From JABSQH01 sp039177505 (GTDB taxonomy: Bacteria; Actinomycetota; Acidimicrobiia; Acidimicrobiales; Ilumatobacteraceae): a DNA stretch of 64,000 nt. This document shows positions 52,359 to 60,736 of the stretch, one piece after another. Under the pieces are notes generated by a model that ran no database searches, was not told the DNA's origin, and was given only the letters and a program-made list of their open reading frames with translations. Every line of letters starts with the position of its first letter. Position 1 is the stretch's first letter. The stretch is taken from the NCBI GenBank assembly GCA_039177505.1, contig JBCDFR010000018.1, positions 5,991 to 69,990 of the forward strand. The letters are read 5' to 3'. The translations under genes were made by a program, and so were the position numbers.

Positions 52359-53318
52359 TTACGCGACCGGGCGCTCGGCCTCTTCCCGGTTGGCGCGATA
52401 CCAGTCGATCGTCGCCCGCAGACCATCCTCGAACGGCATCGACGGCGACCAGTCGAGCAACTTCGCGGCTCTGGTCCCATCGACGCCGCGCCGCGGCTGA
52501 CCATCTGGTTTCGACGGATCCCAGCGCAGCTCGCCTTCGAATCCGACCAGCCGGGCGATCGTCTCGACGGTCTCGCGAATGGTCACCTCCCGGTCAGCGC
52601 CCAGGTTCAACGGCTCTGGTCCGACGTCGACCTCGCCGGCACGAACGATGGCGGCAGCGGCATCGTCGACGTACAGGTACTCGCGACTTGCCGCGCCCGT
52701 GCCCCACACCTGCACGTGATCTGCGCCCGATTCGACTGCATCGACACACTTCTTGATCAGCGCGGGAATCACATGCGACACCGCCGGATGAAACTTGTCG
52801 CCCGGGCCGTACAGGTTGGTGGGGATCACGTAGGCGAACTGCTGGCCGTACTGCTCGGCGTTGACCTGGGCGTGGATCAGCTGCACCTTTTTGGCGACTC
52901 CGTAGGGAGCGTTGGTCTCCTCCGGGTAGCCCTCCCACAGGTTGGCCTCAATGAACGGCACCGGCGTGATCTTCGGGTAGCTACACACCGTGCCGAGCAG
53001 GACGGTGCGCTCCACCGAGGGTGCGTGTCGCGCGGCCTCGATCACGTATGTGCCCATCAACAGGTTCGACAGGTACAGCGGTGCTGGGTTTTCGAGGTTG
53101 TATCCGATGCCTCCGACGCGGGCTGCAAGGTGGACGATCACGCTCGGCTCGTACGTCGCGAGGAGCGTGTCGGCGGTGCCGGGAACGGTCAGATCGAATT
53201 CGGCGCTTCGAGGCGCGACCACATCGGCACCGTCGGCCTCGAGGTGGGCGACCACCCGGCGGCCGAGGAAGCCGGCGCCCCCCGTTACGACGACACGGCG
53301 AGATGACCAGAACGACAT
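52359..53318 (-). CDS. fcl: GDP-L-fucose synthase
   Basis: A 319-residue SDR that epimerises and reduces GDP-4-keto-6-deoxymannose to GDP-L-fucose. Seen: VVVTGGAGFLGRRVVAHLEA (NADP), HLAARVGGIGYNLENPAPLY, LLGTVCSYPKITPVPFIEAN with the active-site Cys, YGVAKKVQLIHAQ with Tyr/Lys, and PTNLYGPGDKFHPAVSHVIP with the conserved His. It stands alone on the minus strand inside the surface-polysaccharide locus; its partner gmd is at 61934. It is divergent from a glycosyltransferase gene. Confidence 0.93.
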   Translation of the reverse strand: MSFWSSRRVVVTGGAGFLGRRVVAHLEADGADVVAPRSAEFDLTVPGTADTLLATYEPSVIVHLAARVGGIGYNLENPAPLYLSNLLMGTYVIEAARHAPSVERTVLLGTVCSYPKITPVPFIEANLWEGYPEETNAPYGVAKKVQLIHAQVNAEQYGQQFAYVIPTNLYGPGDKFHPAVSHVIPALIKKCVDAVESGADHVQVWGTGAASREYLYVDDAAAAIVRAGEVDVGPEPLNLGADREVTIRETVETIARLVGFEGELRWDPSKPDGQPRRGVDGTRAAKLLDWSPSMPFEDGLRATIDWYRANREEAERPVA

Positions 53319-53390
53319 CAACCAGAGGCTAGAGGCCGACGCAGAGGACGCGAACGCGCCGCGCGGCCCTGGGCACGCGAGGATGACCAC

Positions 53391-54476
53391 GTGCCTCAGC
53401 AGTTCGATGCGCCACTGCGCGTTGCGTACACGCTTGAACAGTGCTGGCATCCGGTTCCGGGCGGCACCGCTGTCGCCGCACTGCGCGTCGCTGAGGCGTT
53501 GCGGGCTCGCTCCGACGTCGAGTTGCACCAGGTGGCCGGCCGCCATCCGAAGCTGCCTCAGTCCGAGTACCGCCCGACAGGCGAGTTGGCCATGCTGCCG
53601 CTCAACCGGCCGTTGCTGTACGAGACCTGGAACCGGCTGAACTGGCCGAAGGTCGAGTCCGTGATCGGGGAGATCCACATCGCCCATGCCACCGCGCTCG
53701 TCCCCTGCGGCACGAGTGCACCGCTCGTGGTGACCGTCCACGACCTCGCATTTCTTCACGACCCGTCGCAGTTCTCCCGCCACGGCGTGCGTACGATGCG
53801 GCACAGCCTGAAGTCGATTGCCGAGCGCGCCGACCGCGTGTTGTGCTCGAGCGTGGCCACGCTCGAGGACTGCGTGCGCGCCGGGATCGGTCAGGAGCGC
53901 GTCCGGCACGTTCCGCTCGGCGTCGACATCGTCGATGTTCGCGATGCCGACATCGAACGGGTGCGCCGGCGATATCGGCTTCCGACCGAGTTCGTCCTCT
54001 TCGTCGGCACGCTCGAACCGCGCAAGAACCTGCCGCGACTCGTCACTGCGCTCGACGGCGCGACGCTGCCGCTGGTGGTCGCAGGGGCGCCCGGGTGGGG
54101 CGATCGTCCCGACCTCAATCGAGCCCATGTGCTCCCGGTTGGATTCGTCGATTCCGCGGACTTGCCCGCCCTGTATGCCGCGGCGGCGGTGTTCGCTTAC
54201 CCCAGCGAACGCGAGGGCTTCGGCCTGCCAGTCGCCGAGGCGATGAGCCACGGGACCCCGGTCGTCACCAGCCGAGGCACGTCGACCGAAGAGGTCGCAG
54301 GCGGTGCCGCGATCTTGGTCGATCCGTTCGATCCAGCCGACATCAGGCGCGGCATCGACGACGCGCTCGATCGCACTGACGATCTCACGCGCCGCGGTCG
54401 CAGTCGCGCCCAGGAACTCTCGTGGGCGGCAACCGCCGACGCGACCGTCGCCGTCTATCGGGAGCTGTCGGGGTGA
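53391..54476 (+). CDS. Glycosyltransferase, GT4 family
   Basis: A 361-residue GT-B enzyme. Seen: CWHPVPGGTAVAALRVAEAL, VTVHDLAFLHDPSQFSRHG, FVGTLEPRKNLPRLVTALDG (nucleotide-binding K) and EREGFGLPVAEAMSHGTPVV with the EX7E retaining motif. It probably adds a sugar to a lipid-linked surface glycan on the cytosolic face, with donor unknown. It starts the rightward operon of six overlapping genes; its stop overlaps the next GTG. Confidence 0.88.
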   Translation: MPQQFDAPLRVAYTLEQCWHPVPGGTAVAALRVAEALRARSDVELHQVAGRHPKLPQSEYRPTGELAMLPLNRPLLYETWNRLNWPKVESVIGEIHIAHATALVPCGTSAPLVVTVHDLAFLHDPSQFSRHGVRTMRHSLKSIAERADRVLCSSVATLEDCVRAGIGQERVRHVPLGVDIVDVRDADIERVRRRYRLPTEFVLFVGTLEPRKNLPRLVTALDGATLPLVVAGAPGWGDRPDLNRAHVLPVGFVDSADLPALYAAAAVFAYPSEREGFGLPVAEAMSHGTPVVTSRGTSTEEVAGGAAILVDPFDPADIRRGIDDALDRTDDLTRRGRSRAQELSWAATADATVAVYRELSG

Positions 54477-55594
54477 CGGCAGGCTCGGTCGACGTTGCGG
54501 TCAACCTCCTGTGGTGCGTACCCGGCAAGGTCGGCGGTTCCGAGGAGTACCTGGTCCGCCAACTCTCCGGTCTGGGCGATGCCGACACGGAGTTCGCGCC
54601 CACGCTGTACTGCCTCGCCGCCTTCACCGACGCACACCCCGACCTCGCCGAGCGTTTCGTCGTCGAGGCGGCGACGATCGATGGTCACAACAGGGCGCGC
54701 CGTGTCGCTGTCGAGCACACGTGGCTCCATCGACGAACCGAGGCCGCAGCGATTGTCCACCACGGCGGCGGCACCGTGCCCGCCCGCGTCCGTGGCCCCG
54801 TTGTCCTCACGATTCACGACCTGCAATGGCTGACCTATCCGGACTACGTCGCGCCGGTCAAGCGGCGGTATCTCGAATGGACCGTGCCACGGTCGGTCCG
54901 TCGAGCCGATGTGGTCGCGGTGCCCACCGACTACGTACGGCACTCGGTGATCGAGGCGTTCGACACCGATCCCGACCGCGTGGTCGTCGTCCCACACGGC
55001 GTCACCTCAGACCGAGGCGTCGCCCGCAACAATTCGGCAGCAGTACGCGCTCGATACGGCATTGCCGATCGCCCGTATGTGGTGTTCCCGGCGATCACCC
55101 ACCCGCACAAGGGCCACCGCTTCCTGCTCGACGTCCTGGCGGCCAGTTGGGATGATGTCGCGGTGGTCATGCTTGGGGGGCCTGGCGCGGCCGACGACGA
55201 TGTGCGTGCAGCGATTGGCGAACTCGGTTTGTCCGAACGCATCGTGCGCCCCGGTCGGGTGCCAGCGATCGACCGCGATGCCCTCATCGCCGGAGCCGAG
55301 GCGCTGGTATTCCCCAGCGAGTACGAGGGGTTCGGTGCGCCGGTCGTCGAGGCGATGACGCTGGGCACGCCCGTGATCGCCAGCGATCGCACGGCCCTTC
55401 CCGAGGTGGTCGGCGATGCCGGACTCCTCAGACCGCTCACCGTCGACGAGTGGGCTGACGCGCTCGACACCGTACGCGCACGACGCGCCGATCTCATCTC
55501 TGCCGGGACGACCCGGGCCGCAGCGTTCACGACTGCCGTCTCAGGCGATTCGCTGGCTCACGCATACCGGTTGGCGCTGGCGGAGCGATCATGA
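54473..55594 (+). CDS. Glycosyltransferase, GT4 family
   Basis: A 373-residue GT-B enzyme resembling mannosyl/rhamnosyl GT4 proteins. Seen: NLLWCVPGKVGGSEEYLVRQ, LTIHDLQWLTYPDYVAPVKR, VFPAITHPHKGHRFLLDVLA with the donor-binding Lys, and FPSEYEGFGAPVVEAMTLGT (EX7E). The start GTG overlaps the stop of the preceding transferase and its stop overlaps the next ATG, so expression is coupled. The donor could be GDP-fucose, GDP-mannose or dTDP-rhamnose from the same locus. Confidence 0.88.
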   Translation: MTAGSVDVAVNLLWCVPGKVGGSEEYLVRQLSGLGDADTEFAPTLYCLAAFTDAHPDLAERFVVEAATIDGHNRARRVAVEHTWLHRRTEAAAIVHHGGGTVPARVRGPVVLTIHDLQWLTYPDYVAPVKRRYLEWTVPRSVRRADVVAVPTDYVRHSVIEAFDTDPDRVVVVPHGVTSDRGVARNNSAAVRARYGIADRPYVVFPAITHPHKGHRFLLDVLAASWDDVAVVMLGGPGAADDDVRAAIGELGLSERIVRPGRVPAIDRDALIAGAEALVFPSEYEGFGAPVVEAMTLGTPVIASDRTALPEVVGDAGLLRPLTVDEWADALDTVRARRADLISAGTTRAAAFTTAVSGDSLAHAYRLALAERS

Positions 55595-56895
55595 CCGAGC
55601 GCGCGTCGGTTCCGTCGCGACACGGCACGATCGTCGTGCTGTGTCCCCATTTCTCTCCTGACACCGCGCCCACGGGCACGGTGATGACTCGAATCGTCGA
55701 GGAACTCGTCGAGTTGGGCTATCGCGTCCACGTCGTGACATCGCTCCCGTGGTATCGGGCCCACGCGATCGAGCCGGGCTGGGGTGGTCGGCGTCGCCGC
55801 ACCGAGCGCACCCCGTGGGGTTCGATCACTCGGGTCGATCCGTTCCCGGGTGACGACAAGTCGAACCTGATACGCCGCGCGTTCGGATTCGTCGGCTACA
55901 GCGTGCTCGCAGGCGCAGCCGCGTTGCGCGTCGGCGAACGGCGGCGCGTCGATGCGGTGATTGCCATGTCGCCGCCGCTGACGCTCGGGCTGACCGGTTG
56001 GGTGGTCGCTACATGGCGATCAGCGCCGTTGATCTTCAACATCCAGGATGTGTTCCCAGATGCTGCTGTGACCACCGGAGCGATCACCAACCGTTGGGTG
56101 ATTGCCGCCGCGTCGTGGTTGGAGCGCGTGAGCTATCGGCTCGCCGACGCCGTGACGGTGCTCAGCGACGATCTGCGGACCAACGTCGTTGCCAAACTCC
56201 CGTCGACGTACACAGACACCGTGCACGTCATCCCGAACTTCGTCGACACCGTGGCGATTGCGCCCGGCGACCGCGACACTGCATATCGCCGTGAACTGGG
56301 TTTGGGTATCGGTCCGGTCGTCATGTACGCCGGCAACGTCGGGTTCTCTCAGTCGCTCGAACTCGTTGTCGCCGCAGCGGAGCGGCTCCCCGACATCCAG
56401 TTCGTGATCAACGGCGAGGGCGCGGCGCGCAACGATCTCGCCGCCAGTAGTGCGCACCTGACCAATCTGCACTTCGCTCCGTATGTCGATGCTGATCGAC
56501 TGGCCGAGTTGCTCGCATCGGCGGACCTACACGTCGTCCCATTGCGGCGCGGGCTCGGCAGCGTGAGCGTGCCGTCGAAGACGTACTCGATTCTGGCGGC
56601 CGGCCGTCCGGTCGTGGCCGCGATCGACGCGGGCACAGCGGTGCCGCGCATTCTCGAAGCGTCTGGAGCCGGCGTTGCGGTTGCACCTGATGATGCTGAT
56701 GCCTTTACTGCGGCGATCGCCGAACTGTTGGCGTCGCCGTCCACCCGGGCGGCGATGGGCCTCGCCGGGCGCTCGTGGGTGGTTTCGAACGCTTCGCCAG
56801 CGGCGGTCGGGCAAAGGTACTCCGAGTTGATCGGGGCGCTCGGGGCGAAGCGCCGCGGCGGAGGCCGATCACCCGGAGCGCGTTCTGGCCGGTAG
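55591..56895 (+). CDS. Glycosyltransferase, GT4 family (WcaI/WbuB-like)
   Basis: A 434-residue GT-B enzyme of the FucNAc/colanic-acid WcaI type. Seen: VVLCPHFSPDTAPTGTVMTR, LIFNIQDVFPDAAVTTGAIT (a hallmark of this group), HVIPNFVDTVAIAPGDRDTA, VVMYAGNVGFSQSLELVVAA and SVPSKTYSILAAGRPVVAAI in place of the usual EX7E text. The Arg-rich tail after residue 420 is disordered. The ATG overlaps the upstream stop. Confidence 0.88.
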   Translation: MTERASVPSRHGTIVVLCPHFSPDTAPTGTVMTRIVEELVELGYRVHVVTSLPWYRAHAIEPGWGGRRRRTERTPWGSITRVDPFPGDDKSNLIRRAFGFVGYSVLAGAAALRVGERRRVDAVIAMSPPLTLGLTGWVVATWRSAPLIFNIQDVFPDAAVTTGAITNRWVIAAASWLERVSYRLADAVTVLSDDLRTNVVAKLPSTYTDTVHVIPNFVDTVAIAPGDRDTAYRRELGLGIGPVVMYAGNVGFSQSLELVVAAAERLPDIQFVINGEGAARNDLAASSAHLTNLHFAPYVDADRLAELLASADLHVVPLRRGLGSVSVPSKTYSILAAGRPVVAAIDAGTAVPRILEASGAGVAVAPDDADAFTAAIAELLASPSTRAAMGLAGRSWVVSNASPAAVGQRYSELIGALGAKRRGGGRSPGARSGR

Positions 56896-56906
56896 CCTCG
56901 CTCGAC

Positions 56907-57848
56907 GTGGCATCCCCCTCCTCGTCCACGAAGAAAGCGGCCAAACTCGCCCAGTCCGGGCAAGGCCGCCGCATCCGATTTCAAGGCGGCACGCTGTTCC
57001 CGATGATCGTGGCGGTCGTCGTCGTCGTCGGCTTGGCGCTCGTCGTCTACTCGCGCGAAAGCCGCCCAGCCGCCGACGCCTCTTCGCCGCAGGTCGACGA
57101 CCATTGGCACCACGCGTACGGGTTTTTCTTGTGCGACGAATGGTTTTACCTTGCGGGCGACCTCGAAGAGCGCGACTCCAGCGGCTTCCTCAACGAGGGG
57201 TTCGCGCGCACCGGGATCCACAGTCACGACGATGGCGTGATCCACTGGCATGCGTTCTCGTCGGCGGCCGTCGGCCAGCGGGCCACGCTCGGCGTGTTCC
57301 TCGAGAACTACGAGGTCGAACTCGACAACAATCGCATCGAGTTCCCCGAGAATCAGCGCGCCTTGCTGCCGTCGCAGAACGACACCGGCGTGTTCGAAGA
57401 GGGCGAGACCACCTGCGTGATCGACGGTGAGGAACAAGACGCGGTGCTGTCGGTCGTCGTGTGGGACAACTTCTCCGATACCGATGCCGGCACGACTTTC
57501 ATCACCGACTTCAACAACATCCGGCTCAACAAGGACGGCATGGCCATCTCGATCGTGTTTGCGCCGGAGGGCACCGATGTCACGATGCCGCCGTGGGCGC
57601 CCGACCTGCCAGAGCTTGGTGCCATCGACACGGTGCAGCTCACGCCAGAAGATCTCATCGATCCGACGGAGCCGCTGACCGAGGAGACGTTGAACACCGA
57701 TCCGTTGAGTACAGACACGGTGGTCGACTCCGACGACACCGAGTCGACCGATGTTGACTCGACCGACGACACGGACTCGACCGACGACACGGACTCGACC
57801 GACGACACGGACTCGACGGTTACGGCGACCACCGGCGACGACGGTTGA
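56907..57848 (+). CDS. Membrane-anchored protein with acidic Asp-Ser-Thr repeat tail
   Basis: A 313-residue protein of unrecognised family. Seen: a basic Ser/Lys-rich N-terminus, one membrane helix (MIVAVVVVVGLALVVYSRES, about 33-50), and a compact outer domain (about 60-235) with DDHWHHAYGFFLCDEWFYLA, ARTGIHSHDDGVIHWHAFSS and TTCVIDGEEQDAVLSVVVWD. The outer domain is rich in His and has a Cys pair. A long acidic tail ends in three exact 18-bp repeats (57756-57809, DSTDDT units). It sits between a glycosyltransferase and a nucleotidyltransferase in one operon, implying a role in surface-polymer assembly. Confidence 0.7.
   Translation: MASPSSSTKKAAKLAQSGQGRRIRFQGGTLFPMIVAVVVVVGLALVVYSRESRPAADASSPQVDDHWHHAYGFFLCDEWFYLAGDLEERDSSGFLNEGFARTGIHSHDDGVIHWHAFSSAAVGQRATLGVFLENYEVELDNNRIEFPENQRALLPSQNDTGVFEEGETTCVIDGEEQDAVLSVVVWDNFSDTDAGTTFITDFNNIRLNKDGMAISIVFAPEGTDVTMPPWAPDLPELGAIDTVQLTPEDLIDPTEPLTEETLNTDPLSTDTVVDSDDTESTDVDSTDDTDSTDDTDSTDDTDSTVTATTGDDG
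57756..57809 (+). repeat. Three tandem 18-bp coding repeats
   Basis: The unit GACTCGACCGACGACACG is repeated exactly three times, with a partial fourth, encoding DSTDDT. Exact nucleotide identity suggests slippage-prone, length-variable DNA. Confidence 0.9.
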
Positions 57849-58843
57849 TGCAAGCCGTCGTCCTGGTCGGCGGCTTCGGAACCAGACTTCGGCCGCTGAC
57901 CAACGAACTACCCAAGCCGATGCTGCCTATTGGGCATCGGCCGATGATCGTCCGCCTGATCGAGCGACTCGCCCGTGGCGGCGTCGACGATGTCACGCTG
58001 GCCCTCGGGTTCAAGCCGGAGCCGTTCGTGGCTGCGTTCCCTGACGGTCGGTGTGGCGACGTTGTGGTGCACTATGCGGTCGAGCCCGAGCCACTCGATA
58101 CGGGTGGCGCGATCCGTTTCGCAGCCGATACCCGCGGGATCGACGACACCTTCGTCGTTGCCAACGGCGATGTGATGACCGACCTCGACGTCGGTGCGCT
58201 CGTCGCCCACCACCGTGCCGTCGAGGCGGAGGCCACGCTGCACCTCATCGGTGTCGACGATCCATCCGCGTTCGGAGTCGTCGACATCGATGCCGACGGA
58301 GTCGTACACGCCTTCGTGGAGAAGCCCGAATCGGGTACTGAGCCGAGCAATCTGATCAACGCCGGCACCTATGTTTTCGAGCCGTCGGTGCTCGACCGGA
58401 TCCCCGTAGGCGAACGAGTCTCGATCGAACGCGACACCTTCCCGCAGGTGGTCGCCGGCGGACGGCTGCACGGCGTTGCGACGTCCGACTACTGGATCGA
58501 TGCCGGCCGTCCCGACTTGTATCGGACCGCCAACCTCGACCTGCTGGGCGACCAGCGACGGTTCGATCGCGCCGACGCGATCGCCGGTGATGCGTCGGTC
58601 GCTGCGGATGCCACAGTCGTCAACAGTGTGATCGGCGGTGGCGCACAGGTCGGCGCCGGAGCAGAGGTGCACGATTCCGTGGTTCTCGATGGGGCCCGTG
58701 TCGGTGCCGGAGCACGTGTCGAGCGCTCGCTGATCGCCGGTGTTGTCGGCGATCGCGCCCGTGTCGACGAGACCATCGTCGGCCGCGCCGGCGTCGTTGC
58801 ATCCGACGCGGTGTTGTCGGCGTCTACTGAGCCGCCGGTCTGA
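57848..58843 (+). CDS. NDP-sugar pyrophosphorylase (mannose-1-phosphate guanylyltransferase-like)
   Basis: A 331-residue nucleotidyltransferase. Seen: VVLVGGFGTRLRPLTNELPK, GHRPMIVRLIERLARGGVDD, ANGDVMTDLDVGALVAHHRA, FVEKPESGTEPSNLINAGTY and DYWIDAGRPDLYRTANLDLL, with C-terminal hexapeptide beta-helix turns (about 240-325). This fits ManC/GMPP-like or heptose guanylyltransferases; GDP-mannose supply for gmd/fcl is the natural inference. The ATG shares bases with the previous stop (TGATG). Confidence 0.85.
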   Translation: MQAVVLVGGFGTRLRPLTNELPKPMLPIGHRPMIVRLIERLARGGVDDVTLALGFKPEPFVAAFPDGRCGDVVVHYAVEPEPLDTGGAIRFAADTRGIDDTFVVANGDVMTDLDVGALVAHHRAVEAEATLHLIGVDDPSAFGVVDIDADGVVHAFVEKPESGTEPSNLINAGTYVFEPSVLDRIPVGERVSIERDTFPQVVAGGRLHGVATSDYWIDAGRPDLYRTANLDLLGDQRRFDRADAIAGDASVAADATVVNSVIGGGAQVGAGAEVHDSVVLDGARVGAGARVERSLIAGVVGDRARVDETIVGRAGVVASDAVLSASTEPPV

Positions 58844-58883
58844 GCACCTCGGCGCGTCGCGTCCAACGACGTATCGTCGGGTG

Positions 58884-59777
58884 ATGCGCGTTGCGATCAT
58901 CGGCGGAGCGGGGTTCTTGGGGTCGCACCTCGTCGATCAGCTGCTCGCTGCCGGTCGATCGGTAGACGTCATCGACGACTTGTCGTCGGGCGCACTGGCC
59001 AATCTGGCCGACGCCCGTCGCTCGGACGGGGCGTTGAAGATCGACCACCTCGACGCGGCGGGAGCCGATCTCCACACGTTGCTCGGCATGCGCACACCCG
59101 ATGTCGTGTTCCACCTGGCGTTGCTGCCGCGTCACGACCGGTCGGGCCCAGCACAACTCGGTGCGCTCGATCGAACGCTCGTGTTGCTCGAGGCGGCACG
59201 CCGCCATCGGATCGGCAAGGTCGTCGTGGCCCTGCCGGCGCGCAGCTTGTATGGCTATCCGGCGCCGTCGGCGCTCCCCGTGAAAGAGACCGAGCCGCTC
59301 CCGCGCGGCGTGCGCGGTGTCGTCGCTCGGGCGATTCTCGATCTTCTGACCGAGTACAGAGAGCGGCATGCCATCGAGTTCACCGCGTTGGCGATGACCA
59401 CGGTATACGGTCCGCGACAACGACCGACCGGAGGGCTCGTCGCCTCGCTCGCAGCGGCAGCCGCTGCGGGTGAGACCCCGGCGCTGCATGCCGACGGTCG
59501 ACAGACTCGCGATCTGCTGTTCGTCGATGACGCCGCCGACGCTTTGAGTCGGGCCGCCGAGCGCGGCAGCGGGTTGTTGATCAATGTCGGGACGGGGCAC
59601 CAGACGCTGGTGCGCGACGTGTGGGCGCGGATGGCTGGCCCGGGTGCTGCTTCGCCGACCACCGTCGCCACCGCTCCGGACGATCTCATCCGCTTCGCCG
59701 TGTCGCCGGTTCGCGCCAGGATTCACTTGCAGTGGTCGCCGTGGACCGATGTCGACACCGGGCTGAGCCAGTTGTAG
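58884..59777 (+). CDS. Extended-SDR (NAD-dependent epimerase/dehydratase-like), catalytic Tyr-Lys absent
   Basis: A 297-residue extended-SDR protein. Seen: AIIGGAGFLGSHLVDQLLAA (NAD motif GxxGxxG), DVIDDLSSGALANLADA, VVFHLALLPRHDRSG, LYGYPAPSALPVKETEPLP, MTTVYGPRQRPTGGLV and FVDDAADALSRAAER. The usual YxxxK is missing: where GalE has PYGRTK, this protein reads RGVRGVVAR (about 141-149), and the preceding SSS is ALP. It may be non-catalytic or use another mechanism. Last gene of the rightward operon, convergent with cofD (5 nt). Confidence 0.82.
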   Translation: MRVAIIGGAGFLGSHLVDQLLAAGRSVDVIDDLSSGALANLADARRSDGALKIDHLDAAGADLHTLLGMRTPDVVFHLALLPRHDRSGPAQLGALDRTLVLLEAARRHRIGKVVVALPARSLYGYPAPSALPVKETEPLPRGVRGVVARAILDLLTEYRERHAIEFTALAMTTVYGPRQRPTGGLVASLAAAAAAGETPALHADGRQTRDLLFVDDAADALSRAAERGSGLLINVGTGHQTLVRDVWARMAGPGAASPTTVATAPDDLIRFAVSPVRARIHLQWSPWTDVDTGLSQL

Positions 59778-59782
59778 TTCAA

Positions 59783-60736
59783 CTAGCTCGACAGCGTGAC
59801 CGCGGCGAGGCGTTGTGCGATGTCGGGTGTCGACATGACGGACTCGGTGACGACTGCGCGCACGCCGGCCTGTTCGATTGCCCGGGCGGCGTCGGCGTCC
59901 ACGGTGTCGATCACGAGCGTTGCGGCGACCGGCGCATACCACCGGGCGATGCCCTCGACCGTTGCCTCGTGGCCGAGTTCGCGCAGCATCCGGTCGGCCG
60001 GACCCTTGAGCGCGGCTCCACCGACGATTGGTGACACCGCGATCACATCGTCGCGACGATCGGCGAGCAGCTCGTCGACGCCGGGGAGATGGCGAATGGG
60101 GCCGATGGATACGACCGGGTTCGACGGTGCGATCACGATCCGGTTGGCGCGTTCGAGCGCGTGACGGGCCGTGGGACTGATTTCGGCGGCGCCCTCGAAG
60201 CGCACCCCGTCGATAGCGACGTCGTGGCGATGTCGAACGAAGTACTCCTGGAATGCGAGATCGCCGTAATCGCTCGTTTCGACGATCGTCGCCTGCGGGT
60301 CGTTGCTCATCGGGACGATGTTCGTGCCGATATTCCAGGCGCGACGAATCTCGTCGGTCACCGTGGTGAGGTCGGCACCTTCCTCGAGGCGCGCTGTGCG
60401 ATACATGTGTGTCGCCAGATCGCGGTCGCCCAGTCCGAACCACTCGGTCGCGGCGGTTGAATCCGACGGCCGTACGGCGGCATACCGTTCGAGGCCGGCG
60501 AGCGCGTGCCAGGTTTCATCGACGAGCCCCCAGCCACGCTCCGGGTCGATGGCGTCGGCCAAGGTGTAGGTGATCGTGTCGAGGTCGGGCGAGATCGCCA
60601 ACCCGTGTACCCGCCAGTCGTCGCCCGTGTTGACGACAGCGGTGATGTGCTCGGGCGGCAGCGCACGAGCTGCGCCCCGAAGATAACGCGCTGCGCCGAC
60701 GCCGCCGGCCAGCACCGTGATGGGCCCGGTCGTCAC
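59783..60736 (-). CDS. cofD: 2-phospho-L-lactate transferase-type CofD/FbiA (coenzyme F420 synthesis)
   Basis: A 317-residue CofD family enzyme that joins an activated (enol)pyruvyl/lactyl phosphate unit to the deazaflavin Fo. Seen: ITVLAGGVGAARYLRGAARA, VVNTGDDWRVHGLAISPDLD, TEWFGLGDRDLATHMYRTAR, EEGADLTTVTDEIRRAWNIG, MSNDPQATIV, FQEYFVRHRH and APSNPVVSIGPI. These are the family's core motifs. The start GTG overlaps the stop of the upstream glycosyltransferase (GTGA). FbiB/CofE is not adjacent. Confidence 0.93.
   Translation of the reverse strand: MTTGPITVLAGGVGAARYLRGAARALPPEHITAVVNTGDDWRVHGLAISPDLDTITYTLADAIDPERGWGLVDETWHALAGLERYAAVRPSDSTAATEWFGLGDRDLATHMYRTARLEEGADLTTVTDEIRRAWNIGTNIVPMSNDPQATIVETSDYGDLAFQEYFVRHRHDVAIDGVRFEGAAEISPTARHALERANRIVIAPSNPVVSIGPIRHLPGVDELLADRRDDVIAVSPIVGGAALKGPADRMLRELGHEATVEGIARWYAPVAATLVIDTVDADAARAIEQAGVRAVVTESVMSTPDIAQRLAAVTLSS

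Noticed and set aside
57756..57816. CRISPR-like spaced repeats
   Set aside because: The repeats are contiguous 18-bp coding units without spacers and lie within a gene.
59770..59784. AGTTG/CAACT hairpin over the convergent stops of the SDR gene and cofD
   Set aside because: A 5-bp stem alone is too weak to call a terminator.
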